From: Clostridiales bacterium
Lineage (GTDB): Bacteria > Bacillota > Clostridia > Christensenellales > Aristaeellaceae
DNA length: 64,000 nt
Reading direction: 5' to 3'
NCBI GenBank assembly: GCA_015056255.1
Contig: SVGP01000003.1
Coordinates: 62,001 to 126,000 of the forward strand
Shown: positions 25,521 through 33,435 of the stretch, piece by piece
Layout: each line of letters begins with the position of its first letter
Numbering within the stretch: the first letter of the stretch is position 1
Notes under the pieces: generated by a model
Told to the model about the DNA's origin: nothing
The model's database searches: none
The model's input: only the letters and a program-made list of their open reading frames with translations
Position numbers and translations under genes: made by a program

Positions 25521-25565
25521 AGTATCTCACCCGAAGATGAAAACAAAATGAAAATGCATGGAAAA
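25521..25565 (-). promoter_or_regulatory. Putative response-regulator sites and promoter of the PepSY gene
   Basis: On the plus strand ATGAAAA occurs at 25537-25543 and 25548-25554, and ATGGAAAA at 25558-25565, at 10-11 base spacing. A minus-strand GATACT -10 lies at 25521-25526, so the repeats cover the -35 region, as OmpR-type activator sites do. Confidence 0.55.
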
Positions 25566-25573
25566 GCGAAAAA

Positions 25574-26911
25574 CTATCCGTTTTTCCTGATTGTCAGCGT
25601 AAAGCGAACATAGGCGCCCTCCTCGCTCTCGCAGGCAAGGCTTGCCCCGTGCGCGTCGGCAATGGCCTTTGCAATGGAAAGCCCCAGCCCGTTTCCGCCG
25701 TCGTTTCTGGCGCGGTTTACGCGATAAAAGCGGTCAAAAATCACTTTATCTTCGCCCGCTGCAAGCCCCGCTCCGCGGTTTTCAATGACGAAAACCGCGC
25801 GCTCATCCTCTTCAAAGGTCGTCATCTCAATTTCTCCGCCCAGTTTCGTATAGCGAAACGCGTTTTCGGTCAGATTCATAATCAGCTGCGCAATCAGCAT
25901 GGGATCGCAGACGCACCGGGCGGAATCGAAATGCGCCTTGACCGCAAGCTTCTTATCCCCGTATCGTTCCATGGCCTCGCCCAAAACTGCCTCGGCGATT
26001 TCCATAAGATCGCCTTTTTCCATCTGAAGGTCGCACTTGCCCGCGTCCATTCGCGCAAGCAGAAGAAGATTTTTGATCATTTTGCTCATTTCAAGCGATT
26101 TTTCGCGGATTTTCCCGATCAAAGCATGTTTCTCTTCTTCGTTCGTCTCTTTGGAAAGCGCTTCCTCGCTCATAGATAATACGGCGGCGACGGGCGTTCT
26201 CAGCTCGTGCGACACATCGCCCGTAAACCGCTTTTCCCTTTCAAAGGAGCCTTCAAGCCTTGAAAGCATGCTGTTGATCACGCCTGCAAGCTCGCCCAGC
26301 TCATCGGTGCGGTTTGCAGAGGGTATACGCTTTTCAAGGTCCGCGCCACCCGCAATATTCTGCGCAATTTCCGTAATCCTTTTCACAGGTTGCATGGCGC
26401 GTCTGGATAAGACGAATCCGCCCATGAGGGAAATCAAAAAAAGCGCAGGGATGAGAAACAAAATCGCGCTCGCCAGGCGATCGGTTATGCTTTCCGCATC
26501 CTGCATGCTGATGCTGGCACGGATATAAATTTGCCCGTACCCGGCAATCTCAAACGCTTCGTCCAGAATATACCGGTGACGCTCATATTCGTCGTAGGCC
26601 TTCGTGTATTTTCCGGGCGAAAACGGTTCAGACGCGCAGATATGTCCGTAAATAAGTCCGCCGTCTTCAGCAAAATAGGAAACGTGCACATGCTCCATCG
26701 CATCCGGCATTTCCTCAAATTCCAGATACCCGTTTTCGTAAGAAGTGTTTTCCATGCCAAGGCTGACCGCCTGCGTAAGCTCGTCCCGGTAATAACGCTC
26801 GGCGGCGATATTCGCGCTTCTTTTAAACATATACCATGTGAGCACGATGGACAAAAGCATAAAAACGCCATACCACAGCGTGAGCTTCATCGTAACGGTT
26901 CGCTTTTTCAT
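25574..26911 (-). CDS. Sensor histidine kinase
   Basis: 445 residues. Membrane segment at about 8-28, an extracytoplasmic sensor domain (about 30-145), a second membrane segment (about 147-168), HAMP (about 170-222), a HisKA box with the phosphorylated His235 in GDVSHELRTP, and a HATPase_c domain (NLTENAFRYT, then DRFYRVNRARNDGGNGLGLSIAKAI). Its ATG overlaps the response-regulator stop (ATGA), so the two are coupled. The signal is unknown; the PepSY protein downstream is a likely partner. Confidence 0.95.
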   Translation of the reverse strand: MKKRTVTMKLTLWYGVFMLLSIVLTWYMFKRSANIAAERYYRDELTQAVSLGMENTSYENGYLEFEEMPDAMEHVHVSYFAEDGGLIYGHICASEPFSPGKYTKAYDEYERHRYILDEAFEIAGYGQIYIRASISMQDAESITDRLASAILFLIPALFLISLMGGFVLSRRAMQPVKRITEIAQNIAGGADLEKRIPSANRTDELGELAGVINSMLSRLEGSFEREKRFTGDVSHELRTPVAAVLSMSEEALSKETNEEEKHALIGKIREKSLEMSKMIKNLLLLARMDAGKCDLQMEKGDLMEIAEAVLGEAMERYGDKKLAVKAHFDSARCVCDPMLIAQLIMNLTENAFRYTKLGGEIEMTTFEEDERAVFVIENRGAGLAAGEDKVIFDRFYRVNRARNDGGNGLGLSIAKAIADAHGASLACESEEGAYVRFTLTIRKNG

Positions 26912-27585
26912 GCTTCCTCCCTGAGTACGTATCCAAGATATCTAACGGTGTGAATCAGCTTTTTGTCAAAACCCTCGTCCACTTTTTTACGAAGGTTTTT
27001 GATGTACACATCGATCATATTGCTCACGCCCTCGTATTCATATCCCCATACGCCGTTTTGAATCTGCTCGCGCGACAAGACCGCGCCTGCATTTTTGAAA
27101 AGGTATTCAAGGATGGCATACTCGCGTCCGGTCAGGGGAATTTCCTTCCCCGCGCGAACAACCTTTTTGGTTCTTACATTGATGGAAAGATCCGAAATCG
27201 TCCTCTCATCCGAAATAACAGGGGAGGCCGTTCTTCTCATGACCACATGTATGCGCGCGATAAGCTCCTCAAACGCAAAAGGCTTGGTGATATAATCGTC
27301 CGCGCCCGCATAGAGGCCGTTCAACCGATCCTCCAGCGCATCCTTTGCCGTCAGGAAAATAACGGGCGTTTTGTTTCCCGCATCCCGCGCTTTTCGAACC
27401 GCGGTCAGTCCATCCATTTCGGGCATCATGATATCAAAAATGGCCAGGTCATAAGGCGCGCTCAAAAGGAAATCAACGGCGTCCCGCCCGTTGTCCACTT
27501 CGTCCACGGCAAAGGTTGCCTTTCTGAGCATCCGCGAAACGGAAGCGCGGATGGTTGCGTCGTCCTCTGCAAACAATATGCGCAT
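26908..27585 (-). CDS. OmpR-family response regulator
   Basis: 225 residues. Receiver domain with Asp51 (IFDIMMPEMDG) as phosphorylation site, acidic pocket EDD at 7-9, and the conserved threonine and lysine (FLTAKD, TKPF). The C-terminal winged helix (TGREYAILEYLF, then YIKNLRKKVD) is of OmpR/PhoB type. AAGGAGG precedes the ATG. It is the first gene of the two-gene system; a TTGCGC-17-TATGAT promoter lies upstream. Confidence 0.96.
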   Translation of the reverse strand: MRILFAEDDATIRASVSRMLRKATFAVDEVDNGRDAVDFLLSAPYDLAIFDIMMPEMDGLTAVRKARDAGNKTPVIFLTAKDALEDRLNGLYAGADDYITKPFAFEELIARIHVVMRRTASPVISDERTISDLSINVRTKKVVRAGKEIPLTGREYAILEYLFKNAGAVLSREQIQNGVWGYEYEGVSNMIDVYIKNLRKKVDEGFDKKLIHTVRYLGYVLREEA

Positions 27586-27646
27586 ACGCCTGTCCTCCTT
27601 GTTTTCGGTATATGTCTATCATACTATAAAAAACGCCTTCGCGCAA

Positions 27647-27676
27647 TTGACATTTTGAATCTCCCGGGGCTATAAT
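27647..27676 (+). promoter_or_regulatory. Promoter of the SDR gene
   Basis: TTGACA (27647-27652), 18 bases, TATAAT (27671-27676), 31 bases before the start. Confidence 0.8.
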
Positions 27677-27706
27677 CATATAAAACAGCTTGAAAGGAAG
27701 AAGCCT

Positions 27707-28465
27707 ATGAAAATCGCCCTTCTCACCGGCGCGTCCTCGGGGCTTGGACGGATGTTTGCAAAGAAAATTCATGAGGTGTTTCCCGAAATCGACGAGGTTT
27801 GGGTCGTTGCGCGAAGACTGGACCGGCTGGAAACGCTTCAAAAGGAGGTTACGGATGTAAAAATCGTTCCGGTCGCCGCCGATGTCACGCTTGACGAAGA
27901 CAGAGAAGCGATTTTTAACCGCGTAAAGACGGAAAACGCAGAAATCGCGCTTCTGATCAACAACGCGGGCTGCGGCTTTCACGGCGCATTTGAAAAAAGC
28001 AACATGGAAGAGCAGGCGCGCTGTATCGAATTAAACGTTCTTGCCATGACGAAATTCACAAGAAGCGCGCTGAACCATATGCCCAAAGGCGCGCGCATAC
28101 TGACCACGTCCTCCATCGCCTCGTTTGTACCCAACGCGAATATGGCGGTGTACAGCGCATCCAAGGCCTACGCAACGTTTTTCTCCCGCGCGCTCAACGA
28201 GGAGCTGCATGCTTCCCATCGCTCTGCGACCGCCGTCTGCCCCGCGCCCATGAACACGGAATTTCTGACCGTCGGCCACGTGAAGGGAAACAGCAAAACG
28301 TTTGATCGTCTTCCCTACTGCGATGTGGAAAAGGTCGCCGTCGGCGCGCTGAAAGCCGCAAAAATGCGAAAAGCCGTTTACACGCCCCGCGCGTTCTATA
28401 AATTCTATCGCATTCTTGTAAGGCTTCTGCCGGAAGGTCTCTTGGTCAAAATGGCGAAAACCTGA
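27707..28465 (+). CDS. Short-chain dehydrogenase/reductase
   Basis: 252 residues, classical SDR. Cofactor loop TGASSGLG (7-14), NNAG (about 85-88), catalytic Ser in TTSSIASF, and YSASKAYA with the catalytic Tyr and Lys. The C-terminal part (KFYRILVRLLPEGLLVKMAK) is basic and hydrophobic. The substrate is unknown. It has its own promoter; the next gene follows through a terminator/ribosome-site hairpin. Confidence 0.93.
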   Translation: MKIALLTGASSGLGRMFAKKIHEVFPEIDEVWVVARRLDRLETLQKEVTDVKIVPVAADVTLDEDREAIFNRVKTENAEIALLINNAGCGFHGAFEKSNMEEQARCIELNVLAMTKFTRSALNHMPKGARILTTSSIASFVPNANMAVYSASKAYATFFSRALNEELHASHRSATAVCPAPMNTEFLTVGHVKGNSKTFDRLPYCDVEKVAVGALKAAKMRKAVYTPRAFYKFYRILVRLLPEGLLVKMAKT

Positions 28466-28489
28466 TTTTAGTTTACAGAAAATAACTTG

Positions 28490-28541
28490 AATGCATCCTT
28501 CAAGCGCAAGCGAAACTAAAGCGCGAGGAGGTGCATTTTTT
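28490..28541 (+). promoter_or_regulatory. Terminator-like hairpin containing the next gene's ribosome site
   Basis: Left arm 28490-28507 (AATGCA, CCTTC, GCGC) pairs with right arm 28521-28537 (GCGC, GGAGG, TGCATT), leaving one bulge and a small internal loop. The T-run 28536-28541 abuts the ATG. The GGAGG in the right arm is the only ribosome site of the 142-residue gene. Confidence 0.6.
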
Positions 28542-28970
28542 ATGAATCAAAATGCAAGGCTTACAAAAACCATGTGTGAAACCGCGCGAATGGGCGCGGA
28601 AGCCATCGGCATGCTTTTATCAAAGACCGATGACGAGGGCATGAGAAACGTTATGCTATCCCAGAAAGCGATGTATGAAAAATTCGACCGCGAGGGCGAA
28701 AAAATGCTGACCGAGGCGGGGCAGCGCGTGAAAAAGCAAGGGCCTTTGGCCCGCGCGGGCACGTGGATGGGCATCCAGATGGATACGATGATGGACAATA
28801 CGTCCTCCCATCTGGCGGACATGCTGATTCAGGGAAGCACGATGGGCGTGATTGAAATCACAAGAGCCAAGAGCGAAAACCCCGAAGCCGACGGAAAAGC
28901 CGTGGAACTGGCCGACCAATATCTGAAGGAAGAAAACGAGAACATCGAAAGACTCAAAAAATATCTGTAA
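28542..28970 (+). CDS. Unknown cytoplasmic helical protein
   Basis: 142 residues from the ATG at 28542 (GAGGAGG upstream; the frame to 28491 would pass through the hairpin). It is methionine-rich and predicted largely helical (TCETARMG-like start, then MLSQKAMYEKFDREGEKMLTEAG and QYLKEENENIERLKKYL). The helix pattern is loosely ferritin-like, but no metal-binding ExxH set is evident. There is no signal peptide. It precedes yabP where an S4-domain gene stands in Bacillus. Confidence 0.6.
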   Translation: MNQNARLTKTMCETARMGAEAIGMLLSKTDDEGMRNVMLSQKAMYEKFDREGEKMLTEAGQRVKKQGPLARAGTWMGIQMDTMMDNTSSHLADMLIQGSTMGVIEITRAKSENPEADGKAVELADQYLKEENENIERLKKYL

Positions 28971-28985
28971 AGCGAAAAACGCCGG

Positions 28986-29014
28986 GCATGAAAGATGGGA
29001 AATTGGCATATTCT
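28986..29014 (+). promoter_or_regulatory. Possible sigma-E-type promoter of yabP
   Basis: GCATGAA (28986-28992), 14 bases, CATATTCT (29007-29014). Spacing fits the mother-cell sigma-E pattern (-10 CATAnnnT), but the -35 matches only partly. It overlaps a GCATGAA/TTCATGC hairpin. Confidence 0.35.
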
Positions 29015-29037
29015 CCTTCATGCGGGAGGGGATTAAT

Positions 29038-29319
29038 ATGAATCAAGCCATGCCCGGCGCCGAAAAGGCGCATTTTGTAAATATCGAAGGCCGCTCGCAT
29101 GCTGTCGTTTCCGGCGTTGAGGATGTGGAACTGTTCAGCGGCGAAAAAATTCTCGCCCTGACCTCAAAAGGCGCAATCACGATTCTGGGCGAGGGCATGC
29201 AGGTGGAGAACCTGAATATATCAGACGGTAAGCTCGTGATCAACGGAAAAATCGACGGAATGACTTACGACGAGCGCGCGCCTAAGTCAAAAAGCGTATT
29301 TTCAAAAATTTTCAGGTGA
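29038..29319 (+). CDS. yabP: Sporulation protein YabP
   Basis: 93 residues of the YabP/YqfC family. Motifs: RSHAVVSGVEDVELFSGEKILALTSKGAITILGEGM and the C-terminal ENLNISDGKLVINGKIDGMTY. In Bacillus it is made in the mother cell and acts in spore cortex or coat steps. The ATG at 29038 follows GGGAGGGG; an upstream in-frame ATG overlaps that site. yabQ starts 7 bases downstream. Confidence 0.92.
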   Translation: MNQAMPGAEKAHFVNIEGRSHAVVSGVEDVELFSGEKILALTSKGAITILGEGMQVENLNISDGKLVINGKIDGMTYDERAPKSKSVFSKIFR

Positions 29320-29326
29320 CGTAAAC

Positions 29327-29695
29327 ATGCTTTTTTATTCCACCGGTCAACAATATGTGTTTTTGCTCATGGCGGCGACGGGTCTTGTCATGGGGTTTTG
29401 GAGCGACTTTTGCCTGTCGCTCGAATGCCTGATCGGATCCACCCGATGGATGCGGATATTTACCGACCTCACCTGCACGCTTGGAATCACCGTCCTGCTT
29501 TTTTTCGCCATGCTGTTTTCAACCCGGCTCGATTTTCGCCTCTATTCCGTGGGCGCAGCAGGCCTTGGAGCGGCAATTTACCGCGCAGCAGTTCACCCCG
29601 TATTGAAGGTCGTGTTCAACTTTATCAGAAACAAGCTCAAATGCTTGTGTAATTCTTACAATCTTAAGAAAATATTTCAGTTTCTTTGCAAGTGA
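29327..29695 (+). CDS. yabQ: Spore cortex biosynthesis protein YabQ
   Basis: 122 residues, a small integral membrane protein with about three hydrophobic segments (YVFLLMAATGLVMGFWSDF, then LTCTLGITVLLFFAMLFS, then LYSVGAAGLGAAIY) and a basic cytoplasmic tail. Size, topology and position between yabP and divIC identify it as YabQ, needed for cortex formation. It is typical only of spore-forming lineages. Confidence 0.85.
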   Translation: MLFYSTGQQYVFLLMAATGLVMGFWSDFCLSLECLIGSTRWMRIFTDLTCTLGITVLLFFAMLFSTRLDFRLYSVGAAGLGAAIYRAAVHPVLKVVFNFIRNKLKCLCNSYNLKKIFQFLCK

Positions 29696-29759
29696 AGCAG
29701 GAGAAAAAGCGACTTCGGTCGAATTTATATAGTCACATTTCCGAAGGAGCGTGAATCCG

Positions 29760-30059
29760 ATGGCTGCGCAGCAGAAATATACGGTCAATCCCAAGCTGCT
29801 CGTCTCTCTGATGGTACTTTTTGTTGTGATTTTCAGCGCGCTGTATTTTGTGCTGGATTCCGAAGCCAAGGCCAATCAGGCTCAGCTGGAAATTCTGAGG
29901 CAGGAAAAGGAAGCCTACGGCGAAGAACTTCGCAGGCTCCAGAGCGAGATCGAATACGCCCAGAGCCCTCAGGGCATCGAGCAGTACGCCCGCGCCAAGG
30001 GTATGATCATGCCAGGCGAAGTGCAGTTTGTGGCTGGAGAAGGCTCGAACCTGCAATAA
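29760..30059 (+). CDS. divIC: Septum formation initiator DivIC/FtsB family
   Basis: 99 residues. One membrane segment (about 13-32) followed by a leucine-rich coiled coil (about 38-72) and the conserved GIEQYARAKGMIMPGE motif. It works with DivIB and FtsL in the divisome. The ATG at 29760 is chosen (AAGGAG 10 bases upstream); the GTG three codons earlier is too close to that site. Confidence 0.9.
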   Translation: MAAQQKYTVNPKLLVSLMVLFVVIFSALYFVLDSEAKANQAQLEILRQEKEAYGEELRRLQSEIEYAQSPQGIEQYARAKGMIMPGEVQFVAGEGSNLQ

Positions 30060-30073
30060 AATTACATTTAATT

Positions 30074-30095
30074 AAGCGGCGCGCAAACGCCGCTT
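30074..30095 (+). terminator. Terminator after divIC
   Basis: AAGCGGCG and CGCCGCTT with a 6-base loop and TTTTG, 15 bases past the divIC stop. Confidence 0.8.
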
Positions 30096-30104
30096 TTGTT
30101 CTGC

Positions 30105-30141
30105 AAAAAAGCGCCCAATCGATTGGATCGGGCGCTTTTTT
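30105..30141. terminator. Bidirectional terminator between divIC and the coiled-coil gene
   Basis: AAAAAAGCGCCC and GGGCGCTTTTTT flank a 13-base loop that contains AATCGATT. It serves the minus-strand coiled-coil gene and backs up the divIC terminator. Confidence 0.85.
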
Positions 30142-30152
30142 CTATGTAGGAT

Positions 30153-30839
30153 TTAGTTTTCGCTTTCCGAAGCGAGCTTTTCAATTTCCTCTTCGAGCTT
30201 TTCAATCTGCTCTTTATAGGCCTTTTCGGTTTCATCGGCCGCCTTCTTCAGCTGGCTCATTTCATCTTCATGCGCCTTGTTGAGGTCGTTAACCGCCTTT
30301 TCGTACTCTGCCTTGGCGTCTTCAGCGGCCTTGGTCATTTTTTCGATTTCCGCGATTTTTTCTTTATTTTCCTTGACGAGCTTTGCGCTTTCATCCGTCA
30401 GCGCCTGCTTTTCGCCTTCGAGCGCTTCAATCGCAGCCTTCATTTCTTCCTGAACCTTTGCATGCTCAGCCTCGGCCTGCTCGCTGGCTTCGGTCAGGGC
30501 GGCGGCGTCGGCGGACATGGTTTCGATTGCGAGGGTCATTTCTTCGATTTTGGCGTTCAGCTCGGCGATTTCCTTTTCATACGCTTCCTTGGCTTCGGCT
30601 GCGGCCTTTTCGGCTTCGGCGAGCTTTTCGTTAAGCGCGTTTACGGCCTCTTCATTCGCGGCTTTGGCGTCTTCCGCGGCCTTGTTGAGCTTTTCGATTT
30701 TATCCTCATTGGCTTCGATTACATCGTTCAGCTCTGCATTTTTTGTTTTTTCGGTGGTGTACAGGGAGTAGGAATAGGCGCTCAGCGCAACGGCGGCGAG
30801 CATGATGACAACGAGAAGAATGGTGAGAACCTTTTTCAT
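30153..30839 (-). CDS. Membrane-anchored or secreted coiled-coil protein
   Basis: 228 residues: an N-terminal hydrophobic segment (about 4-26, ending SAYSYSLYT) that is either a signal anchor or a signal peptide, then an almost uninterrupted alanine/glutamate/lysine heptad coiled coil to the C-terminus. No catalytic domain. Low-complexity coiled coils give many spurious similarities, so no function is proposed. Monocistronic, with TTGCTT-17-TATACT upstream and a strong terminator. Confidence 0.75.
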   Translation of the reverse strand: MKKVLTILLVVIMLAAVALSAYSYSLYTTEKTKNAELNDVIEANEDKIEKLNKAAEDAKAANEEAVNALNEKLAEAEKAAAEAKEAYEKEIAELNAKIEEMTLAIETMSADAAALTEASEQAEAEHAKVQEEMKAAIEALEGEKQALTDESAKLVKENKEKIAEIEKMTKAAEDAKAEYEKAVNDLNKAHEDEMSQLKKAADETEKAYKEQIEKLEEEIEKLASESEN

Positions 30840-31026
30840 TTTGGGGACACTCCTTTAAAAAAATCGATCGCTCCTTAGTATATCGTAAACCCATCGGAAA
30901 AGCAAGGCAGAGCGATAACTTAACCCGCAGGGGACAGGAAATGTTTAGATTGCGGACAGATATTGACGTTTTTCCGTTTTTATGGTTAAATAATAGAGCT
31001 ACTTGAGAAAAAGGGGGAGTACCCAT

Positions 31027-31947
31027 ATGTTCGGACGCCGTGCAGACGGAAGAAGACTTGACAATATTGATCCCATTGTTCAGATTATGCCCTATATCAT
31101 GACCGAGCGCAACGACGCGATGAATATGCTGACGCTCCATCTGGATTACGACCCGATCATGGAGTACATCAGAAAGCGTTCGCTCGAAGGCAGAAAAATT
31201 TCCTTCATGTCTCTGATCGTCGCCGCCTATGTGCGCACGGTCGCTGAGTTTCCTGAGCTCAACCGCTTTGTCATGAATAAACAGATTTTCGCCAGAAACA
31301 TCATCAACGTGTCCCTGACCGTTCTCAGAAACCAGGGCGACAAGAAAAACATGGACGAAGCGACGGTGAAGATGGAATACGATCCGGACGCGACGCTGGA
31401 TGAAGTCAATGAGCAAATGGACGAGCTTGTCAAGGAAGCCACCAATCCCAAAGCCGACAATGCTACGGTAGACTTTGCAAGCAAGCTTTTGAAAATGCGC
31501 TGGCTGGTCAAGGCCGTGGTCGCGTTTGCGCGCCTTTGCGACCGCTACGGCATTTTGCCCAAATTCATCTACGATGTAAGCCCGTTCCACTGCTCCATGT
31601 TCATCACCAACATGTCCTCCATCGGCCTTCCGGGAATTTTCCACCACCTGTACAATTTCGGAAACACCACCGTGTTCATCGCCCTTGGAAAATTCGAGCG
31701 TCAGCCGGTTTTCGGAAAAGACGGCGTGACGTACAAAAACGTAATTCCGCTTGGCATCGTGACGGACGAGCGCATTTGCGGCGGCGCGTCGTATGCGCAG
31801 GGCTTCAACTACTTTAAAAAGCTCCTTCAGAATCCCGAGCTTCTCGAACAGCGCCCCGACCACGTGAACGAGGACTTCGATTTTTCCGCCCTTCGCGCAA
31901 AGCGCAAGGAACAAAAAATGAAAAAACAGAATAAGAAGAACGCATAA
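31027..31947 (+). CDS. Stand-alone E2-type (CAT-fold) acyltransferase domain, active site altered
   Basis: 306 residues resembling the catalytic domain of 2-oxo-acid dehydrogenase E2 subunits, without lipoyl or peripheral-subunit-binding domains. The region of the catalytic HxxxDG reads DERICGGAS, so the histidine and aspartate appear replaced by Glu and Gly. The C-terminus is highly basic (KRKEQKMKKQNKKN). No E1 or E3 gene is nearby. The ATG at 31027 follows AGGGGGAG. Similar trimeric domains may serve a structural or different acyl-transfer role; catalysis of the E2 type is doubtful. Confidence 0.75.
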   Translation: MFGRRADGRRLDNIDPIVQIMPYIMTERNDAMNMLTLHLDYDPIMEYIRKRSLEGRKISFMSLIVAAYVRTVAEFPELNRFVMNKQIFARNIINVSLTVLRNQGDKKNMDEATVKMEYDPDATLDEVNEQMDELVKEATNPKADNATVDFASKLLKMRWLVKAVVAFARLCDRYGILPKFIYDVSPFHCSMFITNMSSIGLPGIFHHLYNFGNTTVFIALGKFERQPVFGKDGVTYKNVIPLGIVTDERICGGASYAQGFNYFKKLLQNPELLEQRPDHVNEDFDFSALRAKRKEQKMKKQNKKNA

Positions 31948-32191
31948 TTGCTTTAAAACAGGCCGCAGCCCATAGAAATTGGACAGCGGCTTGATTTTTG
32001 CTAAAATTTCCGGTTGTGCTTGCAGGAATTTACAAGGCCTGTGTCGAAAAAAAGTTGAATGAAAATATATGCGTCTTTTGCATTTTGGTGAAATTGGCGC
32101 ATCTTTCATAATTAGAAATGCACAATCCATCTCCGGGCGCGGGATGAACAGCGTCCGTATACCGCATACTACCAGTAAGGAGTTGAAGTTT

Positions 32192-33361
32192 ATGAAGAAA
32201 ATCAAGCGCGCAGTAGTCGTCGTGCTGGACGGCTGCGGCGTCGGCGCATCGAGCGATGCAGCCAAATATGGAGACGCCGGATGCAACACCCTTTTAAATG
32301 TGTGGAATCTGAAAAAGCCGGATATTCCGAACCTCATCGAGCTGGGCCTTGGCAAAATTCTGGGCATCGACGATGAAGAGCCCGTAGGTTGCTACGGAAA
32401 AATGCGCGAAAAGGCCGCCGGCAAGGACACCACTACCGGACACTGGGAGCTTGCAGGCCTTACGCTTGAAAAGCCCTTCCCCACCTACCCCAACGGCTTC
32501 CCCGAAGATCTCATCAAAAAATTTGAAGAAGAAACCGGCATGCAGGTGATTGGCAACCGCCCCGCCTCCGGCACGGAAATCATCAAGGAGCTGGGCGACG
32601 AGCACTATGTCACGGGAAAGCTCATCGTTTACACCTCCGCCGACAGCGTATTTCAGATCGCCGCTCATGAAGACGTTGTTCCCGTTCAGGAGCTTTATCA
32701 TATCTGCCGTATCGCCCGCCGCCTCTTAAAGGACGAGCATTGCGTGGGCCGCGTCATCGCCCGCCCGTTTGTCGGCACCGCCGGTAATTATGTCAGAACG
32801 GGCAACCGCCGCGATTTCTCCATCGATCCCTTCGGCGAGACGATGCTGGACGTGCTTCGCAAAAACAAACTGGACGTAATCGGCGTAGGCAAGATCGAGG
32901 ATATCTTTAACCACCGCGGTCTTACCGAGTCCGACCACGCCGCCGGAAACGACGCGTGCATCGACTCCATGATCAAGACCCTCAAAAAGGACAACTGGAA
33001 GGGTCTCATGTTCGTAAACCTCGTCGATACCGACGCGCTCTACGGCCACAGAAACGATGTGGACGGCTTTGCCGAGTGCCTCGAAGCGTTTGACAGCTAT
33101 ATCCCCGAAATTCTGGGTCTTCTGGGCGACGACGGCGTTCTCATCATCACCGCCGACCATGGCTGCGATCCCACCTTCCCCGGCACCGACCACACGAGAG
33201 AAGAGGTTCCCGTGATGGTTTGGGGTCTGGGTCTCAAAGAAGGCGTGGATCTTGGAACCAGAGACAGCTTTGCAGACGTTGCAAAAACCCTCTGCGACGC
33301 ATTCGGCGTGGAAAACAATTTGGACGGAAAATCCTTCTTTGATGAAATCAAAGAGGACTGA
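32192..33361 (+). CDS. deoB: Phosphopentomutase
   Basis: 389 residues, full length. It interconverts ribose/deoxyribose 1- and 5-phosphates in nucleoside breakdown. Alkaline-phosphatase-fold motifs: VVVVLDGCGVG (metal Asp near residue 13), the phosphorylated threonine in GKDTTTGHWE, NLVDTDALYGHRND and TADHGCDPTFPGTDHTRE. AAGGAG precedes the ATG at 32192; the longer frame to 32069 is not needed. The 244-base gap upstream holds no riboswitch I can recognise. Confidence 0.96.
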   Translation: MKKIKRAVVVVLDGCGVGASSDAAKYGDAGCNTLLNVWNLKKPDIPNLIELGLGKILGIDDEEPVGCYGKMREKAAGKDTTTGHWELAGLTLEKPFPTYPNGFPEDLIKKFEEETGMQVIGNRPASGTEIIKELGDEHYVTGKLIVYTSADSVFQIAAHEDVVPVQELYHICRIARRLLKDEHCVGRVIARPFVGTAGNYVRTGNRRDFSIDPFGETMLDVLRKNKLDVIGVGKIEDIFNHRGLTESDHAAGNDACIDSMIKTLKKDNWKGLMFVNLVDTDALYGHRNDVDGFAECLEAFDSYIPEILGLLGDDGVLIITADHGCDPTFPGTDHTREEVPVMVWGLGLKEGVDLGTRDSFADVAKTLCDAFGVENNLDGKSFFDEIKED

Positions 33362-33372
33362 AAAAGTATATT

Positions 33373-33420
33373 AAAAGCCCCGGGCGACGCAAAGCAAAAA
33401 CGCGTCGCCCGGGACTTTTT
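33373..33420. terminator. Bidirectional terminator after deoB
   Basis: AAAAGCCCCGGGCGACGC and GCGTCGCCCGGGACTTTTT form a long GC-rich stem between two converging genes. Confidence 0.92.
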
Positions 33421-33435
33421 ATCGTTTTGGTATAA

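Noticed and set aside
31948-32191. Possible riboswitch upstream of deoB
   Set aside because: Some short inverted repeats (ACAGGCC/GGCCTGT) exist, but no conserved purine-type or other aptamer core could be recognised.
30706-32367. A 553-codon open frame on the minus strand opposite the acyltransferase-fold gene
   Set aside because: It is antisense to two well-supported genes and runs across their promoters and the coiled-coil gene start; the peptide has no recognisable domain.
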